In this document: positions 49,403 through 58,900 of the stretch, piece after piece
Numbering within the stretch: position 1 is the first letter of the stretch
Layout of the letters: each line of letters opens with the position of its first letter
From: Pelosinus sp. IPA-1
GTDB taxonomy: Bacteria; Bacillota; Negativicutes; DSM-13327
Assembly: GCF_030269905.1 (NCBI RefSeq)
Contig: NZ_BSVC01000004.1
Coordinates: 310,001 to 374,000 of the forward strand
DNA length: 64,000 bases
Direction of reading: 5' to 3'
Notes under the pieces: generated by a model
The model's input: only the letters and a program-made list of their open reading frames with translations
Told to the model about the DNA's origin: nothing
Databases searched by the model: none
Made by a program: the position numbers and the translations under genes

Positions 49403-49445
49403 AAAGACACAGCTCTGATCCACTAGTGGATAGGCTGTGTCTTTC
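49403..49445. terminator. GACACAGC-family hairpin, copy 9
   Basis: AAAGACACAGCTCTGATCCACTAGTGGATAGGCTGTGTCTTTC; the inner stem is here the perfect ATCCACTAGTGGAT. Confidence 0.8.
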
Positions 49446-49456
49446 TTATAGTTTTC

Positions 49457-49500
49457 GCCGTTATCAGTGATACGGTTCTCTGTATCGGGTATAACGGCGA
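49457..49500. repeat. GATACGGTTCT repeat, full copy
   Basis: CGTTATCAGTGATACGGTTCTCTGTATCGGGTATAACGGCGA; the GATAC/GTATC mini-stem is kept. Confidence 0.75.
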
Positions 49501-49538
49501 TTCATTGATCCCAAATTCCCATGAATATCTGCGTATTA

Positions 49539-50072
49539 CTAGCCTACCAAAATTTTTATTACATCGTCCATTGGAAGAACATTAGCAAAACGTTTATTCC
49601 AAATCTTATAATTATAAAACTCATAAAGTTTCTCACCAGATAGATACTCGTTATCAAAAGTTGAATTTGTTTCTTTTGGAATAATTATTTTGTACCCATA
49701 ATCAAAGGCACTTTTTAAAGTAGTGTCAATACAATATTCTGTTTGCAGTCCCACCAGTATAATGGTATCTATATCTTTACTTTCTAAATAATCTCTTAGC
49801 CCAGTTTTATGGAAAGAACTATTATACTCCTTTTCAACGATAAATTCACTATTATTAGGTGCTATTTCATTATAAATCTGCCACCCATTAGTCCCTTTCT
49901 CAAGGTCGGTACCCTTTCCATCATCATGGCGTACATATATAACTTCCTTCTGATTATCTCTTGCACTTAAAATGAGTTTTTTAATATTTTCAATTACTCT
50001 CTGTCCATTATGAGGATGTGCCTTAATCAAGGCATTTTGAACATCTACCACCAACAAAACAATATTACTCAT
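49539..50072 (-). CDS. Isochorismatase-family cysteine hydrolase
   Basis: 177 residues from ATG at 50072 (AAAGGAAGA before; ATG at 50078 also possible). Catalytic triad: Asp in VLLVVDVQNALI, Lys in IVEKEYNSSFHKTGL and Cys in GLQTEYCIDTTLKSAF. Members hydrolyse amide or vinyl-ether bonds in small molecules such as nicotinamide or isochorismate; substrate not readable. Soluble, cytoplasmic. Isolated gene between repeats, with a strong terminator on the other side of its upstream region at 50245. Confidence 0.88.
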   Translation of the reverse strand: MSNIVLLVVDVQNALIKAHPHNGQRVIENIKKLILSARDNQKEVIYVRHDDGKGTDLEKGTNGWQIYNEIAPNNSEFIVEKEYNSSFHKTGLRDYLESKDIDTIILVGLQTEYCIDTTLKSAFDYGYKIIIPKETNSTFDNEYLSGEKLYEFYNYKIWNKRFANVLPMDDVIKILVG

Positions 50073-50244
50073 AACCATTCTTCCTTTCGCTTATAAATGC
50101 AATTAATCTTTATTATTATTTCAGATTAGCAAACATCATTTGTAGCTGCGTTAACCTTGATAATCTTTTAAGCAATAAAGCTCTTTTTTTATTGTGACAA
50201 AAAAAGTCCCCAACTGTCATCTTATTCCATTCATCAAACACATA

Positions 50245-50291
50245 AGAACTCCTGCCAAATTATAAAATATTTAGCAGGAGTTCTACTTTTT
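50245..50291. terminator. AGAACTCCTGC hairpin terminator
   Basis: AAGAACTCCTGCCAAAT and TTAGCAGGAGTTCT, long stem and T-run; a partial relative (AAAGAACTCCTGCC) is near 20860. Confidence 0.8.
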
Positions 50292-50293
50292 TC

Positions 50294-50340
50294 ACCATTA
50301 CCAATGATACGGTTCTGCGTATCGGGTCAAACGGCGAATT
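50294..50340. repeat. GATACGGTTCT repeat, full copy
   Basis: CCATTACCAATGATACGGTTCTGCGTATCGGGTCAAACGGCGAATT. The best-preserved stem (GATACG-GTTCTG-CGTATC). It overlaps the 3' end of the fragment at 50298. Confidence 0.8.
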
Positions 50341-50593
50341 TGTAATTCGATGCATCCAATTGTTGATCGCTTTTTGTTGCCATCAGGATACTTGTACACT
50401 AAATTTCGGGGAATATAATACTTATCCGCGTGAATAGGTGATATCCACTGGCTTATTGCATGGTAATTAATCATATGACCGCATTTTGGGCTAACGACTA
50501 ATATATCTGCATCATTAAGCCAATCAGCAGGAACATTCTCTTTAAAAGTACCTGCATTCATATGTTCAAAAAAACTAAGACCACCTCCATATT
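50298..50593 (-). pseudogene. Fragment of an unknown gene
   Basis: The frame is open from a TGA near 50610: SNGPKYGGGLSFFEHMNAGT, FKENVPADWLNDADILVVSP, KCGHMINYHAISQWISPIHA. The text suggests the N-terminal half of a soluble enzyme; I cannot name it. No ribosome site for ATG at 50561 and the end is fused into a GATACGGTTCT repeat, so I read it as a remnant. Confidence 0.4.
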
Positions 50594-50729
50594 TGGGGCC
50601 ATTGGAAGCTCAATCACCGAAAGATGCTAAATGATACGTATGTGAGCAGCGTAATATCGCTACCCTCTTCTTACTCTCTGAACTTACTAACAACTTCCTG
50701 CGCCATATTAGCTAAAGCTTCACTAGGAC

Positions 50730-50757
50730 AGTTAGGAACGTCCCTAACTGTCCTTCA
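50730..50757. repeat. GGACAGTTAGG inverted repeat
   Basis: GGACAGTTAGG-AACGT-CCCTAACTGTCC, an almost perfect 11-bp inverted repeat that may act as a terminator or mark the end of a small element. On the minus strand the codons after it read EALANMAQEVVSKFRE and stop, perhaps the end of a chemotaxis-type protein; weak. Confidence 0.5.
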
Positions 50758-51017
50758 TTCTTTCCAGTATTTTTTTCTTATCATTTTCAGTTATTTTGCG
50801 AATTACCTTGCAGAGATTTCCCTCTGCAATTACTCTAAAAGGATATCTCTATTCACTACACTTCTAGCCCCAATTACAACCTCGTCACCAATCGTCACTC
50901 CTGGTAAAATCACTACATGCCCACCAATCCATACGTTGCTGTTCTTTCTTCAAGCAAAGCCGCATCATTATTTTCATCGTATAAATAACCCTTTTATACC
51001 TTTTCTTTCTCGGTCAT
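50744..51017 (-). pseudogene. Maltose O-acetyltransferase, internally deleted (module copy 2)
   Basis: ATG at 51017 reads MTEKEKV then TAA, and then [20 protein letters not shown]. Another frame gives [29 protein letters not shown], then after a slip [20 protein letters not shown] and KKKILERMKDS. So start, hexapeptide loop and end are present with a large central deletion and two frame slips. Different damage from copy 1 at 41335-41459. Confidence 0.7.
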
Positions 51018-51051
51018 AACTATCTTCTTTAGCCACTAAATATATTTCAAT

Positions 51052-51606
51052 TTAGATAGTATGCCCCATTTTTTCTGCAAGAATAAGATATTCAGTAGAT
51101 AAAATATCACCCTTATTGAGTACACCAGGAACAATCAGATGACCTCTATCTGTCCATTTTTGATAACAGGCAATCTGTTTATATGTGCTAATAATACCGT
51201 TAAATACAGATTCATCATCATCTCCTCCACAAGCCAGAAGCATACTTTCCTTTATATTTAGCTTCTTCTCTCCAATTATAAATGAATAATGTTTGTCTAT
51301 GACTGCCTTAAGCTGAGTCGAAAATGAAAACCCATAAAGTGGTGTTATAAAAATGATTGCATCTGCCTTTTCTATAAGAGGAGCAATGCTATTAAAATCG
51401 TCATCAAATGAACAAGGCTTTCCTTTACTGTAGCAAGTATCACAGGCTTTACACCCCATAATTTTTTTTTTACCAGCTTCACATTTAACTACTTCGTGTC
51501 CTGCTTTGTTCGCTCCTTTTATAAACGCATCGGCCAATAAATCGCTATTTCCCCCAATTCTTGGACTACCAGTTAATACTAGAATATTCTTTTTCATAGT
51601 TCTCAT
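51052..51606 (-). CDS. NADPH-dependent FMN reductase / iron-sulfur flavoprotein (module copy 2)
   Basis: 184 residues. Near-identical to the 41478 gene: ILVLTGSPRIGGNSDLLADAF, GCKACDTCYSKGKPC and the FITPLYGFSFSTQLKAVIDK flavin loop, but with GFSFS instead of WFSFP, HYS for TYS, and a different C-terminus (ILAEKMGHTI). The four Cys are kept. The same flavodoxin-like reductase. Divergent to its own HxlR gene. Both copies look functional, which would allow dose or induction differences. Confidence 0.88.
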   Translation of the reverse strand: MRTMKKNILVLTGSPRIGGNSDLLADAFIKGANKAGHEVVKCEAGKKKIMGCKACDTCYSKGKPCSFDDDFNSIAPLIEKADAIIFITPLYGFSFSTQLKAVIDKHYSFIIGEKKLNIKESMLLACGGDDDESVFNGIISTYKQIACYQKWTDRGHLIVPGVLNKGDILSTEYLILAEKMGHTI

Positions 51607-51675
51607 TCTTCCTTTCTTAATTATATCATTGACACTACTCAGAGTATAATTTATAATATGACATTAGTAAAGTAC

Positions 51676-51694
51676 GTACATTGAGGTTATGTAC
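51676..51694. promoter_or_regulatory. HxlR operator, module copy 2
   Basis: GTACAT-TGAGGTT-ATGTAC, identical to copy 1 at 42102-42120, again next to GTACGTAC. Confidence 0.7.
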
Positions 51695-51716
51695 TAACCA
51701 AAAGGGAAGTGTAAAA

Positions 51717-52058
51717 GTGTCAATTGAAAATTGCAGTCTAACTGGTATAAATATAAACAATACTGATTTTGGATATACGTTATCACTTATAAACGGTAAA
51801 TATAAAATGATTATTATGTATTGGCTCGCTGAATATAAATCAGTTATGCGGTTCAATGAACTTCACCGTGCTATTGGTACCATTTCCTTCAAAACATTAA
51901 GTAAAACACTTAAAGAACTGGAAGAGGATCAACTAATATTACGCAAGGAACACCCCCAGATTCCACCAAAAGTAGAATACAGTTTGTCGGAACGTGGAAA
52001 ATCACTCATTCCAATCTTAGATGTGATGTGTACCTGGGGAGGCAAAAATCGTCTATAA
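51717..52058 (+). CDS. HxlR-family transcriptional regulator (module copy 2)
   Basis: 113 residues from GTG at 51717 (AAGGGAAG before). Nearly the same as the 42143 protein: LINGKYKMIIMYWLAEYKSV, MRFNELHRAIGTISFKTLSK and QIPPKVEYSLSERGKSLIPIL. Differences are conservative (LQRS to LHRA, MEDD to LEED). Both operator and divergent target are conserved, so either regulator can probably bind both promoters. Confidence 0.9.
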   Translation: MSIENCSLTGININNTDFGYTLSLINGKYKMIIMYWLAEYKSVMRFNELHRAIGTISFKTLSKTLKELEEDQLILRKEHPQIPPKVEYSLSERGKSLIPILDVMCTWGGKNRL

Positions 52059-52114
52059 ACATTTCTCTGCAGTTGATAGTTTATTTTAAGCTCACAAATC
52101 GGTTTATTTCTAAT

Positions 52115-52150
52115 AAAAGAAGCAACAGCCATCAGTGGTTGTTGCTTCTT
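52115..52150. terminator. AGAAGCAACAGCCA hairpin
   Basis: AAGAAGCAACAGCCATCAGTGGTTGTTGCTTCTT: stem AGAAGCAAC/GTTGCTTCT after the HxlR gene. Confidence 0.75.
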
Positions 52151-52173
52151 GCTGTATTGAGGCCATTCTACGC

Positions 52174-52215
52174 TGTTACCAGTGATAAGAATTCTCCTCG
52201 ATTAATCTTAAATAT
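52174..52215. repeat. GATACGGTTCT repeat at the CDI locus end
   Basis: TGTTACCAGTGATAAGAATTCTCCTCGATTAATCTTAAA. It adjoins the next terminator and marks the left edge of the CDI locus; the 26.8-kb copy has the same tail. Confidence 0.65.
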
Positions 52216-52217
52216 CT

Positions 52218-52260
52218 ATCGGGCTCTTTTAAAGCTAACGGATATCCCCGTTAGCTTTTT
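52218..52260. terminator. GCTAACGG terminator after the CDI locus
   Basis: AAAGCTAACGGATATCCCCGTTAGCTTTTTT, near-perfect stem with long T-run. A damaged relative is at 9267-9312. Confidence 0.85.
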
Positions 52261-52285
52261 TGATGTACTAGGCCATAAGACATAA

Positions 52286-52328
52286 AAAAGAAGGTCAGCG
52301 GATTTTTACGTCCACTGACCTCGCTTTT
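52286..52328 (-). terminator. GAGGTCAG hairpin, copy 7 (after the CDI immunity gene)
   Basis: GAAGGTCAGCGGA pairs with TCCACTGACCTCG around TTTTTACG. It is placed 36 bases after the immunity gene, the same position as the other six have behind their genes. Confidence 0.85.
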
Positions 52329-52363
52329 AAGAGTGCGGAAATTTTCGTGTAAATTACACTCCC

Positions 52364-52894
52364 CTAAATATCGAAAATATCTATTTCTTTTCTTCTGGAC
52401 ATTACTAGAGCATCTGTCTTAAATGACCAATAATTTTGCAATTTTTCTTTTGAAACCTCAATTGGAACACTATCAGCAACTAAGTATTTAATAAGTCCTC
52501 CAATAGAGTCAATTGCCATTATTAATACTTGGATATTATCAAAGTATATTTTGATACCCGAATCCTGATTTACTATCCATGTATCTCCCCCAATTTCCCA
52601 AGTAACTTCATCCCTAACTATTGTAATCTTTTTCGCTTTTCCATTAACCACTTTTTCCCATTTATACTTATGTTTAATGTCAGAAATTAGCTTTATTTGA
52701 GGATACTCATCACCATCAATTTTAGTAATTGGACAATTAATTAAATATGCATGATCCTCTCCTCCCCCTAAGCTAATCGCTGGAATGTATTCACCATTCT
52801 CAGCAACATCTACATTTATAGACTCCACTTCCATAAGTCTCTGTAAAAACATCCAATCATCAGTATTAACTAGGCCTTCTATATTGAATTTCAA
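52364..52894 (-). CDS. cdiI: CdiI-type immunity protein
   Basis: About 176 residues from TTG at 52894, 20 bases after the cdiA stop; GGAGGTG lies five bases before the TTG. The in-frame ATG at 52909 lacks a ribosome site, and a start at 52960 would overlap cdiA. Soluble alpha/beta protein: FNIEGLVNTDDWMFLQRLME, YIPAISLGGGEDHAYLINCP, WEKVVNGKAKKITIVRDEVTW and VLIMAIDSIGGLIKYLVADS. No family I can name. Its place directly behind the cdiA toxin end and ahead of a terminator makes it the cognate immunity protein, neutralising the CT in the producer cytoplasm. Confidence 0.8.
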   Translation of the reverse strand: MKFNIEGLVNTDDWMFLQRLMEVESINVDVAENGEYIPAISLGGGEDHAYLINCPITKIDGDEYPQIKLISDIKHKYKWEKVVNGKAKKITIVRDEVTWEIGGDTWIVNQDSGIKIYFDNIQVLIMAIDSIGGLIKYLVADSVPIEVSKEKLQNYWSFKTDALVMSRRKEIDIFDI

Positions 52895-52913
52895 ACGAGA
52901 CACCTCCATTTTA

Positions 52914-55900
52914 TCAATCCACAAAATGTATTTTTTGCGACTTATATGTAGTGCCTGCATTGATATCTACAGCAGGGCTGCCATCTTCCGACTTAGATAC
53001 CTCTCGATAAGTCACTTTTGTCCCATCTTGCAAAGTTCTAACTGTTGCACCATTTGGATAAATTACTTCTGTATCTTCACACCCTTGAGTAATATAGTTG
53101 AAAAACTCTTGAGCTGCTTCATTGCCACCTGTCATATTTCTTACTCTGCTGCTACCACTTTGTCCTTCATCACCAAAATACCCATTGTCACCCACTCTGA
53201 ATTTTATAGAATTAATTATCGTATGAGCTTCTACAATAAATTTTACATAAGCTTCTGCACTAAGTTGAGTAATTTTCTCAACTCCATACTTTAAAAGCAA
53301 CTGAGTAAGTGCTTCTTGTCCCATCCTAGCGAGCAGAAATGCAGAGGCAATTGCTCTTGGTACCGTTAGTACATCATTATACTTCGTACCATATAACGCA
53401 GTAACACCACCAACTGTCCCTGTTGTTGCAGTGCTTATAATATAGCTAGCCCACTGACGAAGTGCAGGATCTGTAATGTTCGACAATTCCTTTTGTATAA
53501 ATTCACTAAATCCTGCACCAACAGCACCAGAACCAAAACCATTCCCAGTGAGCTGAGACATGATTCCGCCAACTAGAGCATGTAGCGCAACTTTTTGAGG
53601 ATCTCCATCGTTCCATCCATTTTTTTCACTGATTTTGTGTATTTCTTCAAAAGCTATTTCGCCAAACAGACCTGCTAATTCTTGACGTTCTTTAACAGTT
53701 TGTTTGTCAAAAATTTTGCCTAACGTGTTCAGTGAATTGATGGTATCTCGACTGAGTCCGCTAATATCTTGATTTGGGTTGCTTCGTATTTCTATAGTAC
53801 CTGGAGAGATAGCTGATTTTGTTGTACTACTAGCATCACCACTTGAAGGTATTCCTACATTAGGTGTCAGTCCGTGTTCATTGTATTTAGAAGTAGGTCT
53901 ACTATCATAATTAGCCCCAATACTACTAGAGCTGTACTCCGCCTTATTTTGTATATCTGAGTAAGTAAGAGTATCCGTGCTAATTTTGTTTTTATCTGGA
54001 GTAGCGTCGCTGGAAATGACCGCACCTTTCAGGTCAGTATTCTTACCAACAGTGATATTAAATCCATCTTTGCCAGCAAAAATGCCTGCTTGCTCTGTGA
54101 CACTTGCGTAAGTAGAATCTGTTTTCCCTTGGTTTATAGAACCAGTTGTGCCGCCTTTAGGTCCACCGCTAACGCCAATGCCAATATTTTTATTCTTCGC
54201 GGTATAGTCATCGGTATCCTGCTTACTAGCTATGTTCAGGTCTCCTTTGATATCAGCTACTACATTGTCGCCAGATACTTGGGACCCAATAATATTAGTA
54301 TCTTTACCTGAGTTAAGCGTCAAGGTACCGCTAGCATTGATTACACTTCCTGTATTGGTCATAATATTTTCTTTTTCGTTACTGCTACCCTTACTAGTAC
54401 TAGCATTGAAGCCTACTCCTATCGTTCCACCTACTGAAACGGAAGAAGAACTCGTTTTGCTTGTTGTTTGATTTTTGTTTTCTGCCGAATCAATGTTAAT
54501 GTCTTTTGCAGCATCTAATTTGATATCCTCAGCATTGATTTTCGTACCTTTAAGGTTTACATCACCTTCCGTAGCCTTAATGGTAACATTGTCACCTGCG
54601 TTCATGTTGGAAGTGTTGACCGTCTCTGTATGAGATGTTTGCTCAGATGTCATTTGACTACTGCCGATGCTAACGTTGATACCGACATTTGCTTTCAAGT
54701 TCCCTTTGCTGTCTGCCAGTTTTTTGATATCTTGAGCAGCTTTGTAGTCATAGAGAGCTTTGAGTCGATCGTCTTCTACCTGTCCTGAGCGCTCAAGATT
54801 GTTATAAGCGCTTATGCCAGTATCAACAATACCTCCGCCTAAAGAAATAGTAAGACCACTTTGTTTAAATTCATATTTGCTTTGACTATCAACCGTATTA
54901 ATCGTATTGTCAATTGTTACGTCTTTTCCTGTAATATTAAGATCTTTTCCTGCGATAAGAGTAGTACCTGCGCTATCCACTTTATTGCCTGCTTTAATTG
55001 TGACATTACCATCAATAGAACCGATAGTACTACCTACTTGATCTAAAGTTTGTTCGTTAGTTGTGGTTTTCGTACTCTGACTACCAACGGTGAAACCAAG
55101 GCCACCACCACTGAAGAGACCGGATTTTTTAGTATAGGAGTAGTGATCATCTATTCCAGTTTCTGCTGCACTTGTAATATTGACATCTTTTGCAGCATCC
55201 AAGGTCACATCATTTGTACCGACTACATTACTGCCTTTCACAGTTAGGTCATTACCTGATGTAATAGCTACTGTGTCACCTGAGATGGTACTACCTTTGA
55301 CCTCATTAATTAGGGCATGATCCATAGTATCCTTAGTTGTGCTAGATAAGAAACCACTTTTTTGAGTGTGAGAGACAACTAAGGATTCATGTTTTTCTGT
55401 GACGTTTTCAATGGTTACATTTTTATCAGCTGAAATGGTTACCGTTTTGTTTTTACTACTAGTGGTACTGGTAACCTGATTTTCAACAGTTGGGTTCTTT
55501 TTATCCTCGGTTGCTATAGCGTTACCTTTAGGGTGCATATCGCTATCATCAGCTCTAGCGCCAACAAGACGCATATCACTATCATCAGCCTTAGTTTCTT
55601 TGTCATCAGCAATACGAATCGTACTGCCTGAAATTGTTATATTTCCTCGATTATCAGAGTCAGCCACCTTGGTTCCGTCAGGAAGCGTAGTAGTTGTCTT
55701 TATAGTGACTTCGTTGCCACCTTGTAGTGTACTGCCAATGACTGTTTCGTCATCTGTTCTAGTTCGTTTCCAGCCATGACTAATATCGACTGTTTTATCA
55801 TGAATTGTCTCGTCTTTTACAGCAGTAATGTTGATATTACCGCCTGCAGTTAAATCTAGTGCATTGTCTGCAGTAATTTGTGCGCCTTTTAAAGTTGTGT

Positions 55901-58900
55901 CGCCTGTAGAGGTTATACTTACATTATTACCAGCTTTGATACTACTAACTACGTTGCTAACAGTATCATCAAGTTGCTTTCCAGCTGCAAGACGATCTCT
56001 TTCCTGAATACTATCAACCACGATATTTCCCTTAGCATTGATAGTAACATCTTTGGTTGCATTCACTTCTGCCCCAGTAATGGAGACATTTTTCGCGTTT
56101 ATAGTAAGGCTATCTCCTGCGTTAATGCTGGCGATATTGCCAACTGTTGTTTTTGTCATGAAAGGTAGAGTGCTAGTGAAAGAGATAGTCTCGTTTTTAA
56201 AATCATTTCCTGCCGTAAGATCAATTTTATCCCCTTTGATCTTACCACCAATATTAACTAGGTCCTGCATGGCATTTAAGGTCGTACTCTTACCGCCATC
56301 TATTGTGCCACCATAGTTAGCAATATCTACTGCGTGAATGTCTACTCCCTCAGTAGCTTTGATCATCCCAGCATTATTTACATAATCGCTATTCTCGATC
56401 GTTACTTTATTGGCAGAGATAACAGCGCCATTGGCCTTGAGATCAATATTTCCTGCCTTAGAGAGATAAACCTCGGGAACTAGTACCTTTTGTCCATTCA
56501 CCTCTTTTTCAACCATCCAAACCATGTCGGAAGTAAGCTGATTCATCTGTTCGCTGGTTAGTGCCACACCAACTTGTAAGTTGAATTGTTTTGCATAAGT
56601 GACACCATTATCCATCAGTGCTTTATATTGCTGTTCAGAGGAAGAGTAGTTGTTTAAGTAATACCGTCCTGTAAGATCAGATACCTGCTCACGAACCAAC
56701 TTTTCTTCATAGAAGCCGTCACCAAGGCGTTTCATTGTATTCGCTGGGTCTACTCCCAGTTGTTTCAAAACATAGTCACTGGAAATAAAGCTTCCATAAC
56801 TCGCGAAACGCGGATTGGTTTCAACAAGATATTTTGAATTTGGTTCCTGATGAGTGGTAAACATACCATTGGTAGGTACCGTAAATTTACTATCATCTAC
56901 AGTTTGTTTGACGGGAACAACAGGTGTTTTCCCTGAAGGTAATAAGGTTTGCAGGTTATTAGTAGGTACACTGCTGGTAGTGACTGCATTAATGCCTGAG
57001 GTAGGCTGAATAGCAGTCGTGTGGTCATTAGTATTATTATTTTTAACAGTATCAGTACCTAAAGTTGATCCAGAAGACGTTATGTTATTTACCGTATTTA
57101 CTGGGATATTAGTAGCTGCTACCGTTGTATTATTGACGTTGCCCTGAATGGTGACCTGCTGCCCTCCACCAAAGAGGGATGAAGTGCCTCCAGGGATTTG
57201 TTCGGTAGTGGTTTCATAGTAGCTTTTACCTGCAAATCCAGCAGAATATGATTTGTAGGCGTTATCGATAGGGAAATAGTTCTCAAGATATCTATTTATA
57301 TTGACACCTGCTCCTTCACCTTCAGAAACATATACGTAAAGCTTATCTGCATGGACTAAATGTTGTGTAGTTATGCGAGTGTTTCCCACTGCAGTATTAT
57401 TAACTGTACCAACTTGATTTAATGTACCATTTGCAAGAATCCAAGCCATATCATTATTAATAGTACCAATCCGTAACTTCATGTTCGCACCGGACATAAT
57501 TTTACCAATTGATGACTTTGGGATAATTGATGCCTCTGTAACTGTTTCAGCCATCACACCAATTATAGTAAAATCCTCGCCGTTAAACTGGCCCCAATTA
57601 CTTCCAGTCCAAATTTTCCCACCTATTTGTTTGACTGCTGAAGCTGAACCAGTGCTTGTAAAATCAGAAATGAAATAATAATTATTATTACCATACTCAT
57701 AATTATAACCATCATTTGCCTGCATTGTGACATCCGAGCCATATTTAGTTTCTGACACAACTGTTTCTTTTTTCTCATACTCTCGCATCTTATTGGTCAG
57801 CGTATCCGCATAAATACCAATATTGCCATCCGCCTCGATGGTTGCCGATTGATTGAGTATAGAACTCGTCTTGTCCATATACTCACCATTTACATCCTGA
57901 TTTTTACTACCAGCAATATTAATATTGCCCATGCTATAAATCGTAGCATCATCTTTGTTTTCCAAAGATGTTTTGGCATAGAGGTTGATATTCTTTGTCG
58001 CCGCGATCACTGCTGCATTATCATGATTGGAAATGGTATCTGCCGTCATAGTTATGTTGTCACCAAATACCGAACCTGTATTAGTAATGTTCTTGGCACT
58101 AATGGTAGCCGTATTCCCTTCCATAGTACCACTATTATTTATGTCACCAGTTGCTACAATCGTTAACGCTGTTCCGCCTTGTAAATTAGCATTTGTTTGA
58201 TTGGTAATATTATTGGCGTTTATATTTAGATTGCCAACGGCAGCTAGATTACCAAGGTTGGTGACATTCGCAGCTGTTAGATTTACATCCCGATTTGCCT
58301 TTACATTGCTATCTGCTGAATTGATAAAATCACCATTGACAGTAAGGGTGACATCCTGACCGGCAGTTACATTACCAGTACCATTTATAGTGGTTGCAGT
58401 AACTGCAACATCAGTATTGGCAGCCATAGTACCACCTGTATTGGACAAGGTATTTGCCTGCGCAGTCAGATTGCCACCAGCCGTAATGCTCCCTTGCGTC
58501 GCATTCACAATGTTTGTACCTGTTCTACCAATCGTAACATTCTGTCGAGCAGCCATGGTACCGCTCGTATTGTTAATGATTTGTGAAATATCGGCATTAA
58601 TGCTCCCCTGAGACAGTACTTTCCCAGTGGTATTATTTAAGGATTGAGCAGTCAGGTTGACATCCCCATTACCACCAATCCTACCTGCAGTGTTATCAAT
58701 GCCCTGCGCTGCAGTTACTGTCATACCACTAGCATCAAGGCTTGAAATACTACCGCTATTATTGTCAATGGATTGTGCCTGAATAGAAAGTCCTTTACCT
58801 GCTTCCACAATCCCTTTTTGATTATTGAGTCCATTCTGCAAAGTAATGCTAACTTCTTTACTTGTAGCAAGGACTCCCTGCTGATTCGTCAAGGTATTAC

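Noticed and set aside
50624-51019. 131-residue plus-strand frame
   Set aside because: It is antisense to the acetyltransferase remnant, whose hexapeptide text is clear on the other strand.
4783-52328. GAGGTCAG and GACACAGC hairpins as a CRISPR array or integron attC sites
   Set aside because: They are not evenly spaced and have no unique short spacers, and the arms lack the simple-site layout of attC. They lie singly behind genes.
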